DNA from: Muricea muricata
Taxonomy: Eukaryota > Cnidaria > Anthozoa > Malacalcyonacea > Plexauridae
DNA: 64,000 nucleotides
NCBI GenBank assembly: GCA_963855995.1
Contig: OY979724.1
Span: 3,506,858-3,570,857, forward strand
Direction of reading: 5' to 3'
Under the pieces are notes generated by a model. That model was given only the letters and a program-made list of their open reading frames with translations. It did not search any database and was not told the DNA's origin. The translations under genes were made by a program, and so were the position numbers. Below, in pieces: positions 10,001 through 19,675 of the stretch. How positions within the stretch are numbered: position 1 is the first letter of the stretch; every line of letters begins with the position of its first letter.

Positions 10001-13000
10001 TGTCGGTCTTATAGTTCCTCCAGCTGTCAAGCGAAAGAAAAGAATCCAGTCTTACCGAGATAAAGACATTCATGAAAAGGCACAACTATTGAAGTTTACC
10101 TGAACTAGTTTTGGTTGTAATTGGCTCAGTCACTGTAGTGGAAGGCAAAATTGTTGGCCCTGTGCGAAAACGGACGTTTGTAAGGCGTTAAGTCGGGTTA
10201 TTTTGTAGATATAAATTAAAGATAAGATAAGTTTAGGTTTCCTCCTGCAGTAACACTGAATCAATGAGAGATGATCATTACTGGGCCTCTAGGAAGAACA
10301 GTTTAGAACTGATAGAGCTATCCAGTATAAATAAAGTTAGTTTAGTTTAGGTTTCCTCCTCTAGCAACACCGGATTAGAAAGAGATTATCTTTACTGGTC
10401 TTCTAGAAGGAATAGTTTGGAACTAATAAAGCTATCCGGTATATAAAAAACTATTGAAGCATACCTGTACTAGTTTTGGTTGTAATTTGAGTTGTGTATG
10501 TTTGTTCTGTCGAGGAAGGAGGTTGCTTAGTGACTTCCGTGGTAGACAAAGTTGTTGGCCCTGAATGAAAAAGAATGTTTAATTATGAAGAATTAAGTCA
10601 TTTTCGTGCGCCTATAAGAAATAGGTCGAGGGTTTCTCCGTAGTAATGTTGGATGAATAAGAGATGATCCTTATTCTTGGTATAATTGGAACTTCATTCT
10701 TCTTCGATATCATTCTACATCTGAATTCTACATGAGCCACAAAATCATAATTAATTTCAGCTGAAAGATTTACTCTCTTTACATGAAGGTTTATATTTTA
10801 ATTCAAACCACCAACAAACCTGCCTCCCGTAAAAATAAATCAGTTACCAGTATTTGAACAGTAAATCAGTATTTGACACTGACCTGACATCCAATATGTT
10901 GCATTAAAGCCTCTATGTCTCCTGCCACAAAAACTAGACTTGAAAAGCACGCTGAAGGCACCCAGATGAGAAGTAAACTTGTAAGGTGGAAATGATCCCA
11001 CAATATGCGATGTGGAGGTGACGCCTTCGTAAATAGAAAGACAGTCTTTGCTAGGGCGTTGACCGAGATCAAAATCGCCAAATTCGAGAAAGAGAGTGTG
11101 GCCGCTTGGTTTGTCCTGAAGTTTTATGCGCCAAAGACATTCATTGTTTTCTGGATATGGCTTTGGGAAGTTAGGTGTAGTAAATGAACCTGACAATGCT
11201 GTCAGATCGTCTCCACAATCTATAAGAAAAGAAAAATATCAAAGTAACTGTATTCATTCTGAGTACAGCTCTGTCGCTTCAAAATACAACAAAAAGCTTC
11301 GAGAACGAACCTGAACTAAACTAACTTTATTTGTACTAGATAGCTCTATCAGATCGAAATTTTTATTGATCCATTGTTATTATACAGGAAGAAACCTGAA
11401 GTAAACTAACTTTATTTTAATATATTGGATAGCTCCGTGGCTATCAGTTCTAAATTGTTCTTTCTATAGAGGTCCAGTAAGGATCTTCTCTTATTGATCC
11501 GTTGTTACTAAAGAAGAAAAGCTAAACTAAGCTATCAGTTCCAAACTGTTCTTCCAAGAGGTCTAGTGGGGATCATCTCTTATTGATCCAGTGTTACTAC
11601 AGGAAAAAACCTAAACTAAACTAACTTTATTCATTACCAGGATAGCTCAATCAGTTCTGAATTGTGTTACCTAGGGGCCAGTAGGGATCATGTTTTATTC
11701 ATCCAGTGTTGCTATACAAGCAAATTTAAACAAAACGATCTTTATCTTTTCTGGATAGCCCGCATAAATATCTATAAAGTAGCATATGGCTTATATGACG
11801 TACTGTAGGATTTGACCTCTGTGTGTTGCGAAAACGGCATAAATTTTTCGGCAAACCCGGTTGCTAGAACCTGATAGATTCCGCTATTTTTCCGCGTCAT
11901 GTTTTCCAATCTCAGCGTCTGCTCTTCTTTTACAATATCATTTCCAACTCTTGTTATTTTCCGGCTAATTGTGAGACCACTTGGAACGCCGCCATTATCT
12001 ATAGGTTCAGCATTCCAATACCATTGCAACGTACCATGCTGCACTGTTGCGTTTAAAGTAAGGACACCCCCTTTCACTAATTCCTGTTTAGCTGGCCAAT
12101 TAGCTGTTAACGTGAGAGTACCTGGAAGATCGACAAATGGGCAAATCATGCAGAAGAGGGTAATGGTACTTTGGGGGTTCACTAAAGTACAATCACCGGC
12201 AAAACCAACCATGCATTCTAGTAAATCCTATTAGCAAGAAAAATAGTGTCGAAGAATAAACATGCTGTATTTCGTAGGTTGAAACATTGCACCACATAAC
12301 AAGAAACCAGCGGAGAGGGGTATGTAGTTTGGTTTTGGGCATATAAAGGAAGTGCATTTAAAAATGCGTAGAGGTAATGTCTATGACCTTAACGTTAATG
12401 TGAATTTTGTCTAATGTTGTAAATATCATACGACATGCTATGCCTAAGCTAAGCAAGGTTATATATAGTCTTGAATCTGTTTAAAACACGCAACGAGAGA
12501 AATCACTTCATCTTACCTTCGAGTTCCAGAAAAGCGTGCTGCGAAGCATTGGTAAAATTATTAAAAACCACGCAAGTGTACCATCCTCGGTCGTCTTCTG
12601 AAACTTTATTAACAGTCAACCTGTACGGCAACGAGACATTGTACCTTTCGCTTGACTCGATCCATTTTCCCCCAGCTTTGTACCAGTGAACTTGTGCATT
12701 CCTAAAGAAGAGTAAGAATTTCCTGCTCGGTTATCTGGAAAAGCAGCTGGAGCAGCCACAAACACGATCTATTTATTACTGAGAAAATTATACTTTTCAC
12801 TTGGAATGCAGTCAAATGATACAGAAGATGAAGCAGCGACGGTGTTGTTGTTCGGTTTGATCAAAATAGAGAGATCATGTCTTGTGTTGTTGTGTTCGCC
12901 TGATACGATCGATCTTCCTGAAAACATAAATTGTGTTTATTGACATATTGTGAATTGTTGATTGATCTTCCTGAAAGCATAAATTGTGATTATTGTATTG

Positions 13001-15576
13001 AGTTGTAGATCAGGGGACGGTTGTACAACAGGCGGATAGCGCTAAAGATATGGCACTATAAAGAATATTGAGCTGCATGACAAGAAATAAAAAGTGACTG
13101 GGACTCAGTTTTAGCAGTCGCTGAATGGGACCAAAATTATTAATCACGTGAACAAAATAATATATCACGTGAACGAAATAATATGTTGTTTACCACTATA
13201 TAGACTTACCTACGGTAATATTGTACACTTCATACACAGTTCCAGCAACATTGGTGGCCACGAAACGATACTGTCCTTCGTTGCTCGCTCTTGTACCAAG
13301 AATGCACAGATGACCCTTACTAGATATGACAATGGAGCCGACTGATTCCTCGCGGCTCTTCTTAATCCTAGTGAATGTCTCGTTACTGTGTCCGCGAAAT
13401 TCCCAAACAATGTTTGGCTTTTGATGGCTTAGAAGGTTGGGAGAACGAAGTACACACGGGTATGTTTCGTTGCAGGTAATATTTGTTGACGGTTGATCAC
13501 TTGCCTTGTATAAATCTGAAAGAGTTAGATCCTGGTGTGAAGGTGCGCTTCTGGTTTTTGCTTCGATCAGAAACGCTCCTTTCTAGCGGTAATTCAGTTC
13601 CCTTCTGAAGTACCACCAGGACATTATGTGATAGTTTTTAATAATCCAACTGCTATTAATACGGTGTAGTTATGCAGTGTAAATAAAGTGGGAGGTAGCG
13701 TAGACTAATGAATCTCTATAGTGCAAATAAAGTTAGTTTAGTGTAGGTTTCGTCCTGTAGTAACACTGGATCAATAAGAGATGATCCTTACTGGATCTCT
13801 AGAAAGAACAGTTTAGAACTGATATAGCTATCCAGTATAAATATAGTTATTTAGTTTGGTTTAGGTTTCTCCTGTAGTAACACTGGATCAATAAGGGATG
13901 ATCCTTACTGGATCTCTAAGAAGAGCAGTTTAGAGCTGATATAGATATGCAGCATAAATAAAGTTAGTTTAGCTTAGGTTTCCTCCTGTAGTAACAATGG
14001 ACCAATAAGAGATGATCATTATGAACCTCTAGGAAGGACAGTTTATATAGAACTGCTAGAACTGAAAAAGTTCCAGAGTTCTACTGTAAATAAAAAATTA
14101 AATAAAGGGTGAAACGATAACAAATATGATACATGTACTTACATGGCCTGCTAACTCGTGCAGGTCTACTGATAATTGCGAGACCAGATCTAGAGTAGTT
14201 TGCGACACACTGGTACACTCCGTAAGCTGTACCACTGATATTGTTAATTCTAAGATCACCATTACTTTGCGAGAAGTTATAGGAAAAGGATGTACTGTAG
14301 TTCAGTTCAGAACCATTCAATATCCAAATAAATAGACTGAGTTTTCTGCTGTAATTGTAGTTTGCATCACATTTTAATTCAACCATCGTTCCAGGGAGCG
14401 CTACTGCATCTTCAGGTTCAACTGTAAATTTTAACCCAGGGAATCGTCGTCCTTAAGCAAAGGTTAGAAAAAACCCAGTTCAGTTAAATTGCACTCCCTT
14501 CATGGTGGCTTGCAATGTCAATGTGCATGCGTGTTAATCTGACAATCCTTTCGAAAAATTGAAATTCTTTAAAATTTTAACTGTGCTTCAGTACTATAAG
14601 GTCTATATTGTTGTCCTCGGAATGTTCGGGATGGTGTATCTGTGGCCGTCGTGCAATAGACGGGCAGCCAATTTTTAGCGTGTTTAGCTGTCTGTGAATA
14701 TCAAGTATGGAGCATTAAATAATATCGAAGAAGTTACCCAAAAACTAGTATATAAGCTTGGACTTGTTTCTTGAGACATCTCGTCTGAATCAAGTTTCAA
14801 ATGAAACGGCGGTGAAGAAATTCCGAAACTAAATCAGTGAGTTACACTTTAACCCAAGATTAACGCTAAGCCAGCTTTGAACAATGGGCCTAAGAGCTGC
14901 AAAAATTGAGTAAAAAATGCGCTGTAATAAGAGACCCTCTGCGATGACTCTAACCCATATGCTACTCGACTCGGCAGATCTCTAATCCTAACTTCGGGAC
15001 TGTATAAATCTTTTCTAAATTCATGAACTACACGGCACATACTCTGTATCAAGACGCGAAGATGTACACTAATTATATTTTTGTCTTGTGCGGCGACCCA
15101 AATTCCAAAATAAGCTCTTCTATTTTGGCAATCTGACTGAATAGCTACATCGCTAAGGAATTGCGACATATGAAAAATAGGCTTATAATTAAAAGCCAGG
15201 ATCATCACTGGACCTTGCTCTCATATGTCGGCCGATGGTCTGGCTCATGATCATTGTCGGTATAATCACTCAAGAAGAAAATTCGTAAAGGAATTTAGAC
15301 TATTACGACTATGGTTGTCGCCGACATCGGTGTAAGAAGCAGGCTTCGTAAGATTTGGTATGCATGCAAGCACATTTTAATTATATAAGCACGGACGACT
15401 GTCAAATTCCCAGATTGACATTTTGTCGTATGAGCAGCAAGCTGTAAATCAACATAAGATTGAGTTTGACTTAAGTTTTCCTACCTACCGTCAACACGAG
15501 TAACTTGATCAGCAATCCACAAGGTGCCACAGCAAAATAGGACGCGAAAAAAGTTTCTAAAGAGTGAGAAATTCAT
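7003..15576 (-). CDS. Ig/CUB type I membrane receptor with ITAM-like tail, 13 exons
   Basis: Probable cell-surface recognition or adhesion receptor, 820 aa. Exons, 5-prime to 3-prime: 15576-15489, 14451-14143, 13515-13210, 12917-12794, 12701-12517, 12121-11804, 11219-10884, 10560-10465, 10159-10100, 10023-9946, 9546-9471, 8820-8762, 7430-7003. Every junction has GT..AG and matching phase; the total is 2463 bases. Domains: signal peptide 1-29; Ig1 30-132 (C57, W72, C111); Ig2 133-234 (W170; YRF at 215-217 where YxC is expected; C147, C153, C203); Ig3 235-337 (C271, W282, C319); Ig4 338-443 with no cysteine; CUB 444-555 (C445, C471, C503, C541); Ser/Thr/Pro stalk 556-633; membrane helix 634-657 followed by RRKGK; cytoplasmic tail to 820. 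The tail has YDVL721, YAAV740, YTTL771, YESL786 and YVSI815 (numbered at the Tyr). YTTL and YESL are 11 residues apart, as in an ITAM. Extracellular exons are nearly all symmetric phase 1-1 modules, the pattern of exon shuffling. Ligand unknown. The exon model is inferred without transcript data. Confidence 0.88.
7448..7750. mobile_element. AATTAGTCG-family fold-back repeat, copy 1
   Basis: Lies in the last intron of the receptor gene and begins only about 17 bp upstream of the final exon's acceptor. One end is AACAATTAGTCG followed by a hairpin (GCTTATATTCACG...GAATATAGGCTTGCAA); the other end carries TCACTGGCCAGTGACTAT and AATAGTCACCTGGAAATTTG. An inverted copy of the whole element lies in a myosin intron at 54672-54966, and a shorter relative at 46683-46790. 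Confidence 0.65.
7917..8094. mobile_element. hAT MITE with perfect 8-bp target duplication
   Basis: 178 bp in the last receptor intron. Termini CAGGGCCGTGGCTAGAGCG and the exact reverse complement, flanked by TGTTCCAT on both sides (7909-7916 and 8095-8102). The interior is palindromic, with a G14 tract on one arm and a C-tract on the other. An 8-bp duplication and CAG...CTG ends identify the hAT superfamily. Confidence 0.9.
8190..8610. repeat. Two-copy ~205-bp tandem repeat
   Basis: Two diverged direct copies, about 8190-8400 and 8400-8610, share CACAGACC, CGACGCGATTT, ACCAACGGAAAGAAAT, GAAAATTCGAAAGTTCGC-like and CGCGTCCGGTCTGTG blocks. It lies in the last receptor intron. The 91-codon open frame here is an accident of the repeat. 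Confidence 0.55.
8905..9450. repeat. ~110-bp tandem repeat, array 1 (about 4.5 units)
   Basis: Units contain GAAGAACAGTTTAGAACTGA, TAGAGCTATCCAGTATAAAT, AAAGTTAGTTTAGGTTTCC, TCCTGTAGTAACACTGGATC and AATAAGAGATGATCCTTACT. The array fills the intron between the membrane-helix exon (9471-9546) and the next exon (8762-8820). The same unit forms arrays at 10228-10450, 11310-11760 (inverted), 13705-14085 and 62640-63070. Confidence 0.9.
10228..10450. repeat. ~110-bp tandem repeat, array 2 (2 units)
   Basis: Two units of the same repeat, same orientation as array 1, in the intron between two stalk exons of the receptor. A partial, more diverged unit follows at 10612-10680. Confidence 0.85.
11310..11760. 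repeat. ~110-bp tandem repeat, array 3 (about 4 units, inverted)
   Basis: The same repeat in opposite orientation (AACTAACTTTAT, GATAGCTCTATCAG, CTTATTGATCCAGTGTTACT), in the intron between the CUB exon and the Ig4 exon. Units are more diverged than in arrays 1 and 4. Confidence 0.85.
13705..14085. repeat. ~110-bp tandem repeat, array 4 (about 3.5 units)
   Basis: Same unit and orientation as array 1, in the intron between the Ig1 and Ig2 exons of the receptor. Adjacent units are very similar to each other, which suggests local amplification or conversion. Confidence 0.85.
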
Positions 15577-16308
15577 GGTAACGTGAGAAAGTATAGTTTG
15601 TTAATGTCATATAAAGTTGCATTAAAGCAGTATGTATGTTGCTTGTTTCCGCATTTGAGGCGCAAGTATTTTGCAACCCTCGCAAAGTAAATATAATTAA
15701 ATACGTAACTTGTGTTGATCTAGGTTGAACACGCAGTAGCTACGCAGTTAAACTAAATTTGGCTTGTGATTTCAAGTTGTGAAAACAAACGAAAAATTAA
15801 TATAATGTTCTGTTTCGAAAAAGTTCTGCATAAGCATAAGTATTTACCAGAACTGAACTTCATAAGAAGTTTTCATTGGCTAGAAACATATTTAACAGAT
15901 AGTTCAGACACAAATTACGACAGTTTATTAAAAACTGGTTGCTACCTACACTGGACCACGTTTGAGATATCTTTTTTCAGGTAGTTCAGACACAAACCAA
16001 GACAGCTTGGGTTGAAGAATACTACCTACAATGGACCATTTATGAAATACTTTTTCAGTCGCAGCTCCGACAAAGCCGTAGAACTTGTAGATTAAGGTTA
16101 AGATTCAATACGGAACTTTTTGGTGGGTGATTCACCCGTCATAAGAAACACATTAGATTATTTATAGACATTCCAATACCATGACTCAATCACCAACCCA
16201 CGTTTTTACGTGTTTTACGAGCAAGAAGCGGACACAAGAATTCCTTGCGTCCAAATAAACGCCCATGGATGCACTTGATGCCACGCATTTGCTATAAAGA
16301 GAAACACA
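15577..16308. other. Receptor upstream region with two ~75-bp direct repeats
   Basis: Contains the presumed promoter of the receptor gene (minus strand, upstream of 15576). Two direct units at about 15895-16060 (AGTTCAGACACAAA, CTACCTACACTGGACCA, ATATCTTTTTTCAGG) are matched by two inverted units at 16430-16600, so 15.89-16.60 kb can fold back. No gene is seen. Confidence 0.5.
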
Positions 16309-16724
16309 GTAACGGCATAAGAATTCTTTATTACACACCAAGATAATATATCATTTATCGCAAATCGATTTTTTTGTAGTTGAAATTCACGAAGTTTTAA
16401 CCTTTGTGTCTGAGCTATAACTCAAAAAAATGTATCACAAATGTGGTGGTCTAGTGTAGGTAGTATTCTGCAATAAGCTGTCGTGGTTTGTGTCTGAACT
16501 ATCTGAAAAAGATGCCTCAAACGTGGTGGTCCAGTGTGGAAGTACTTTACAATAAATTCCTGTGGTTTGATTCTGAACTACCTGAAAAGATAGAAACCTG
16601 AGAAACAAAAACAACTCTGAAAAAAAAAAACCGACTCTATAAAAACAAGTCTTTTTCGTATTCCTAGCTCTTTATTTACAAAAAATTCGATTCGCGATAA
16701 AATTAAGAATTTTTATGCCGTTAC
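16309..16724. mobile_element. Fold-back element with GTAACGGCATAAG ends
   Basis: Terminal inverted repeats GTAACGGCATAAGAATTCTT and AAGAATTTTTATGCCGTTAC, about 416 bp. It encloses the inverted pair of ~75-bp units. No coding capacity. Confidence 0.55.
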
Positions 16725-16974
16725 GCTCTTTCCTGGTTGTGCGTTTTTACGTGTGCACGCGTTACGCAATCCGCTAAGTTTACTAACGCCAACATCAAAA
16801 CCCTGGGGACGAAGTGTTTTGCAAGGTTCCTGCATCTTTCTCCCCCCTTTCACTGTGCCAAATCGCACCCTAATTTTAATAAAAACTAAAGTTATTACGG
16901 GGGAGGTTATTGTTATTGGCTGCTGATATTCTCGATAACAGTACTTTATAAGTACAGTACTTTTATACCAACCT

Positions 16975-17030
16975 CGTACCCAGGGCTTCTTGGCGACTGC
17001 GTGGCCATAAGCCCTGGAGAAAACCGAAAC
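16975..17030. repeat. Dispersed ~55-bp repeat, left copy (inverted pair)
   Basis: CCTCGTACCCAGGGCTTCTT through TGGCCATAAGCCCTGGAGAA is near-identical, in inverted orientation, to 19464-19520. The two copies bracket the RecQ-type fragment 2.5 kb apart and may be transposon ends. The central GGGCTT..AAGCCC forms a hairpin. Confidence 0.6.
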
Positions 17031-17341
17031 CGGAACTTCAAAAATCTTGTAGTTTTCATCAGCCAATCAGCCTTCACTTCAAAAATCTTGTAGTCGTGCC
17101 CAGGACATAACGACTCGGTCTGTGATTTTCTATAATTTTCTTATATTTGTTATAAAAGTTTACTAAATTTCACTATGTTTTTACGTTTGCTGCTTTGCAT
17201 GGTATCAAATCAAGGTGCATGCACGAAGAGGAAATGCCTAATGTCAACAATGGTACCATGTTACAAGACAAAGCACGCTATATTAATAAATGAAAGCCCC
17301 CTAATGTATCGTGTTCCAACTTTGACAGTGTTGTTCCAAAC

Positions 17342-17530
17342 ATGGCTTCAACAGAAGGTGAACTATTTAAATACGCGCTTTATAAATCACTACAAAAACT
17401 GAATAAAGCTGAAATAGAAATTAAAGAAAAGCAATATCAGGCTTTATTGTCCATTGTAAAAGACAACAAAGATACAATCTGCGTTTTACCTACGTGCTAT
17501 GGAAAATCATTGACTTACAACAGAAAGTAA
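17342..17530 (+). pseudogene. Truncated RecQ-type DNA helicase fragment
   Basis: Codes for 62 aa resembling the N-terminal edge of RecQ-family helicases: KEKQYQALLSIVKDNKDTIC followed by VLPTCYGKSL. This is helicase motif I (Walker A), but the usual PTGxGKS has Cys in place of the first Gly. The frame stops ten residues after the P-loop, and no further helicase motifs follow in the next 2 kb. Multi-copy RecQ-like genes of this kind are, as I recall, common in cnidarian genomes and often broken. This one is a relic. Confidence 0.6.
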
Positions 17531-19440
17531 AAAGACATTTTCGAAGTATTAAGTATTCATGAAATGCCCGGAGTCGGCGGGTCCGCATGCAGCTCCTGTT
17601 GGTAGCTATGTGCAATCAGAAATATAATACACCAATGGAAAATGCGAAGCAACATGATACCCTACTAAATATTTCCTACTAAATATTTTCTACAAGTGTG
17701 AAAACACTTATGTCACCTTTTAGACAATGTACATTAGATGCATTACATCACCTTTGGATAGTATACTAGGTAGATGCACGAAAGTATCGTATCACATATA
17801 GAATGGGGACAGTTGGAATTATAGTAATTATTTTCTGATGCAGAGGTTGCCTTTGGCAATAACAGTAGCAAAGCCAACCTGACAATCTAGTTATTCAAAT
17901 GTTTTCGTGTTTATAGACTGTAAAATCAATCAATTTCTAAAGAAACGAGTAATGATTATGATTTAAAATTTACATAACATGACAAAGATTTCAGGCTAGC
18001 TATGCAACTGATCTCCACATTGGTATTCACTACCCTCACATAAACATTAACTGAGTAGTTTGAATCATTACAGTATGTTTTCTAAATTGATTTAGGATAG
18101 TGATAGAAAACACTTTCCTTAAACTTCCCTCCCCTGTAGCTTTAGGACAGAGCATCCACAACTGATTTGCATATGGCTGTCCTCATATGGGCAATTGAAC
18201 AGAGACAACAAACATTTGAAAGGATCATATAATATACATAATTTTATTGGTAATGATCATCCATCTGTGGTGATCAATCAACAGTCTAGTACAAGGCAAT
18301 TCCTAGACATTAATGCACAATCTATGGGTGGCAAATTTGCTACATACTTATCAAACTTAAGTTTCTAATTCAAAACTTGAGTTGAAATATAAACAACTTT
18401 ATAATAATTGTAGTTCAGTTACTTGCAATATATTGTAGAACATATATTACAGTTACTTGCAATATATTGTAAAACAATAATTGTAGAACAGTTAATTGCA
18501 ACACTTAAAGCAATACAGATGTAGGAGAGCAATTTTGTAATTAACACTTAATTCTTGTCTGAAAACTGTAGTGCTTTAAGTTCATTAGTCCTTAAATTTC
18601 ATGCAATATAAAAATTAAACTTCAATGTTTTATATGATAGAAGAGTTTAAATAACCAAGGCCTTTGTCGAACAGTTATCTAGACTTATCCAAAGGCTTCT
18701 CAAAACATAGTAGGAAAATACCTAAATGATGGCCAACTTGGTAATTACAGTGCCTAGATTTAATTGATACACTCTCAATACTAAATCTTAGGGCCTGACA
18801 AGACGTTAAAATTAATTTGAAATTGATTTATATTGAATTAATAATCATTATTCCATTGAAAGTTATGATTTGTCAATTGGACAGTTGATGTAAAGTTGAC
18901 AATCCATTCGCTCACATGAACATTCAATATTAACCCAAACCCTAAGTTTTTAGATACAGATACGATCACACGATTGCCGTACCAATAAGGAATATTTATA
19001 TTTAGTATTTGCTTTATATTTACATATGAAATCCATCACTAAAGCGAATAGTTCTCTCAGTTGCTCGAGTACTCTAATCTATTACCAGTCACACGTTTGA
19101 AGTTTTATCATTGAAGCCCTAGATATGAAAATTTAAGAACTGTTAAATGTTTCGCTTCTGTCAGTGCCAGCCACTCAGCAAGATGCCAAAACATAATCCC
19201 GACGCCATTCCTAAACGAGTCGACCAGGAATCGTCGTTTGTTTAGCGTACCGTCACCATATAACAAACATCCCTATCTTTTTAGTAATATCCAGAGCAAA
19301 ATTTACATTGTTTGACATCAAATGGCAAATTTATCAGCGTTGGCCAACTTCTATAAGGTCTAAATCCGCCACAGCCGCTATTTTTGTACAAATTAATATT
19401 AACTCGCATGACATAACTACATTCCAATGTGTTCAGGCGA
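17531..19440. other. AT-rich intergenic, nothing recognised
   Basis: Apart from short AT-rich direct repeats (TTACTTGCAATATATTGTA at 18420-18475), I see no gene, hairpin or element boundary. Confidence 0.5.
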
Positions 19441-19463
19441 CCAATCAGATCACTATAATTACC

Positions 19464-19520
19464 GGTTTTCTCCAGGGCTTATGGCCACGCAGTCGCCAAG
19501 AAGCCCTGGGTACGAGGTTG
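19464..19520. repeat. Dispersed ~55-bp repeat, right copy
   Basis: Inverted match of 16975-17030 (TTCTCCAGGGCTTATGGCCA ... CCAAGAAGCCCTGGGTACG). It lies 150 bp upstream of the start codon of the coiled-coil gene, so it is probably part of that gene's promoter or 5-prime UTR. Confidence 0.6.
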
Positions 19521-19675
19521 CTTTTATACAAGACAATATTTTCTATAATTTGGTGCTTAATTTTTGTATTTCTAACTCAAAAATGTGAACTGGGATTGCT
19601 TGGTCGGCTCGGTAGCCTGTTGAAGTTGTGTTTTTGCTCAAAATTGATATAGTTTGTCGAGAGCTTCAAGGATCC

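Noticed and set aside
14849..15208. 119-codon open frame on the minus strand within receptor intron 1
   Set aside because: Including it would break the phase-1 junction between the signal-peptide exon (ending 15489) and Ig1 (starting 14451), and no domain is visible.
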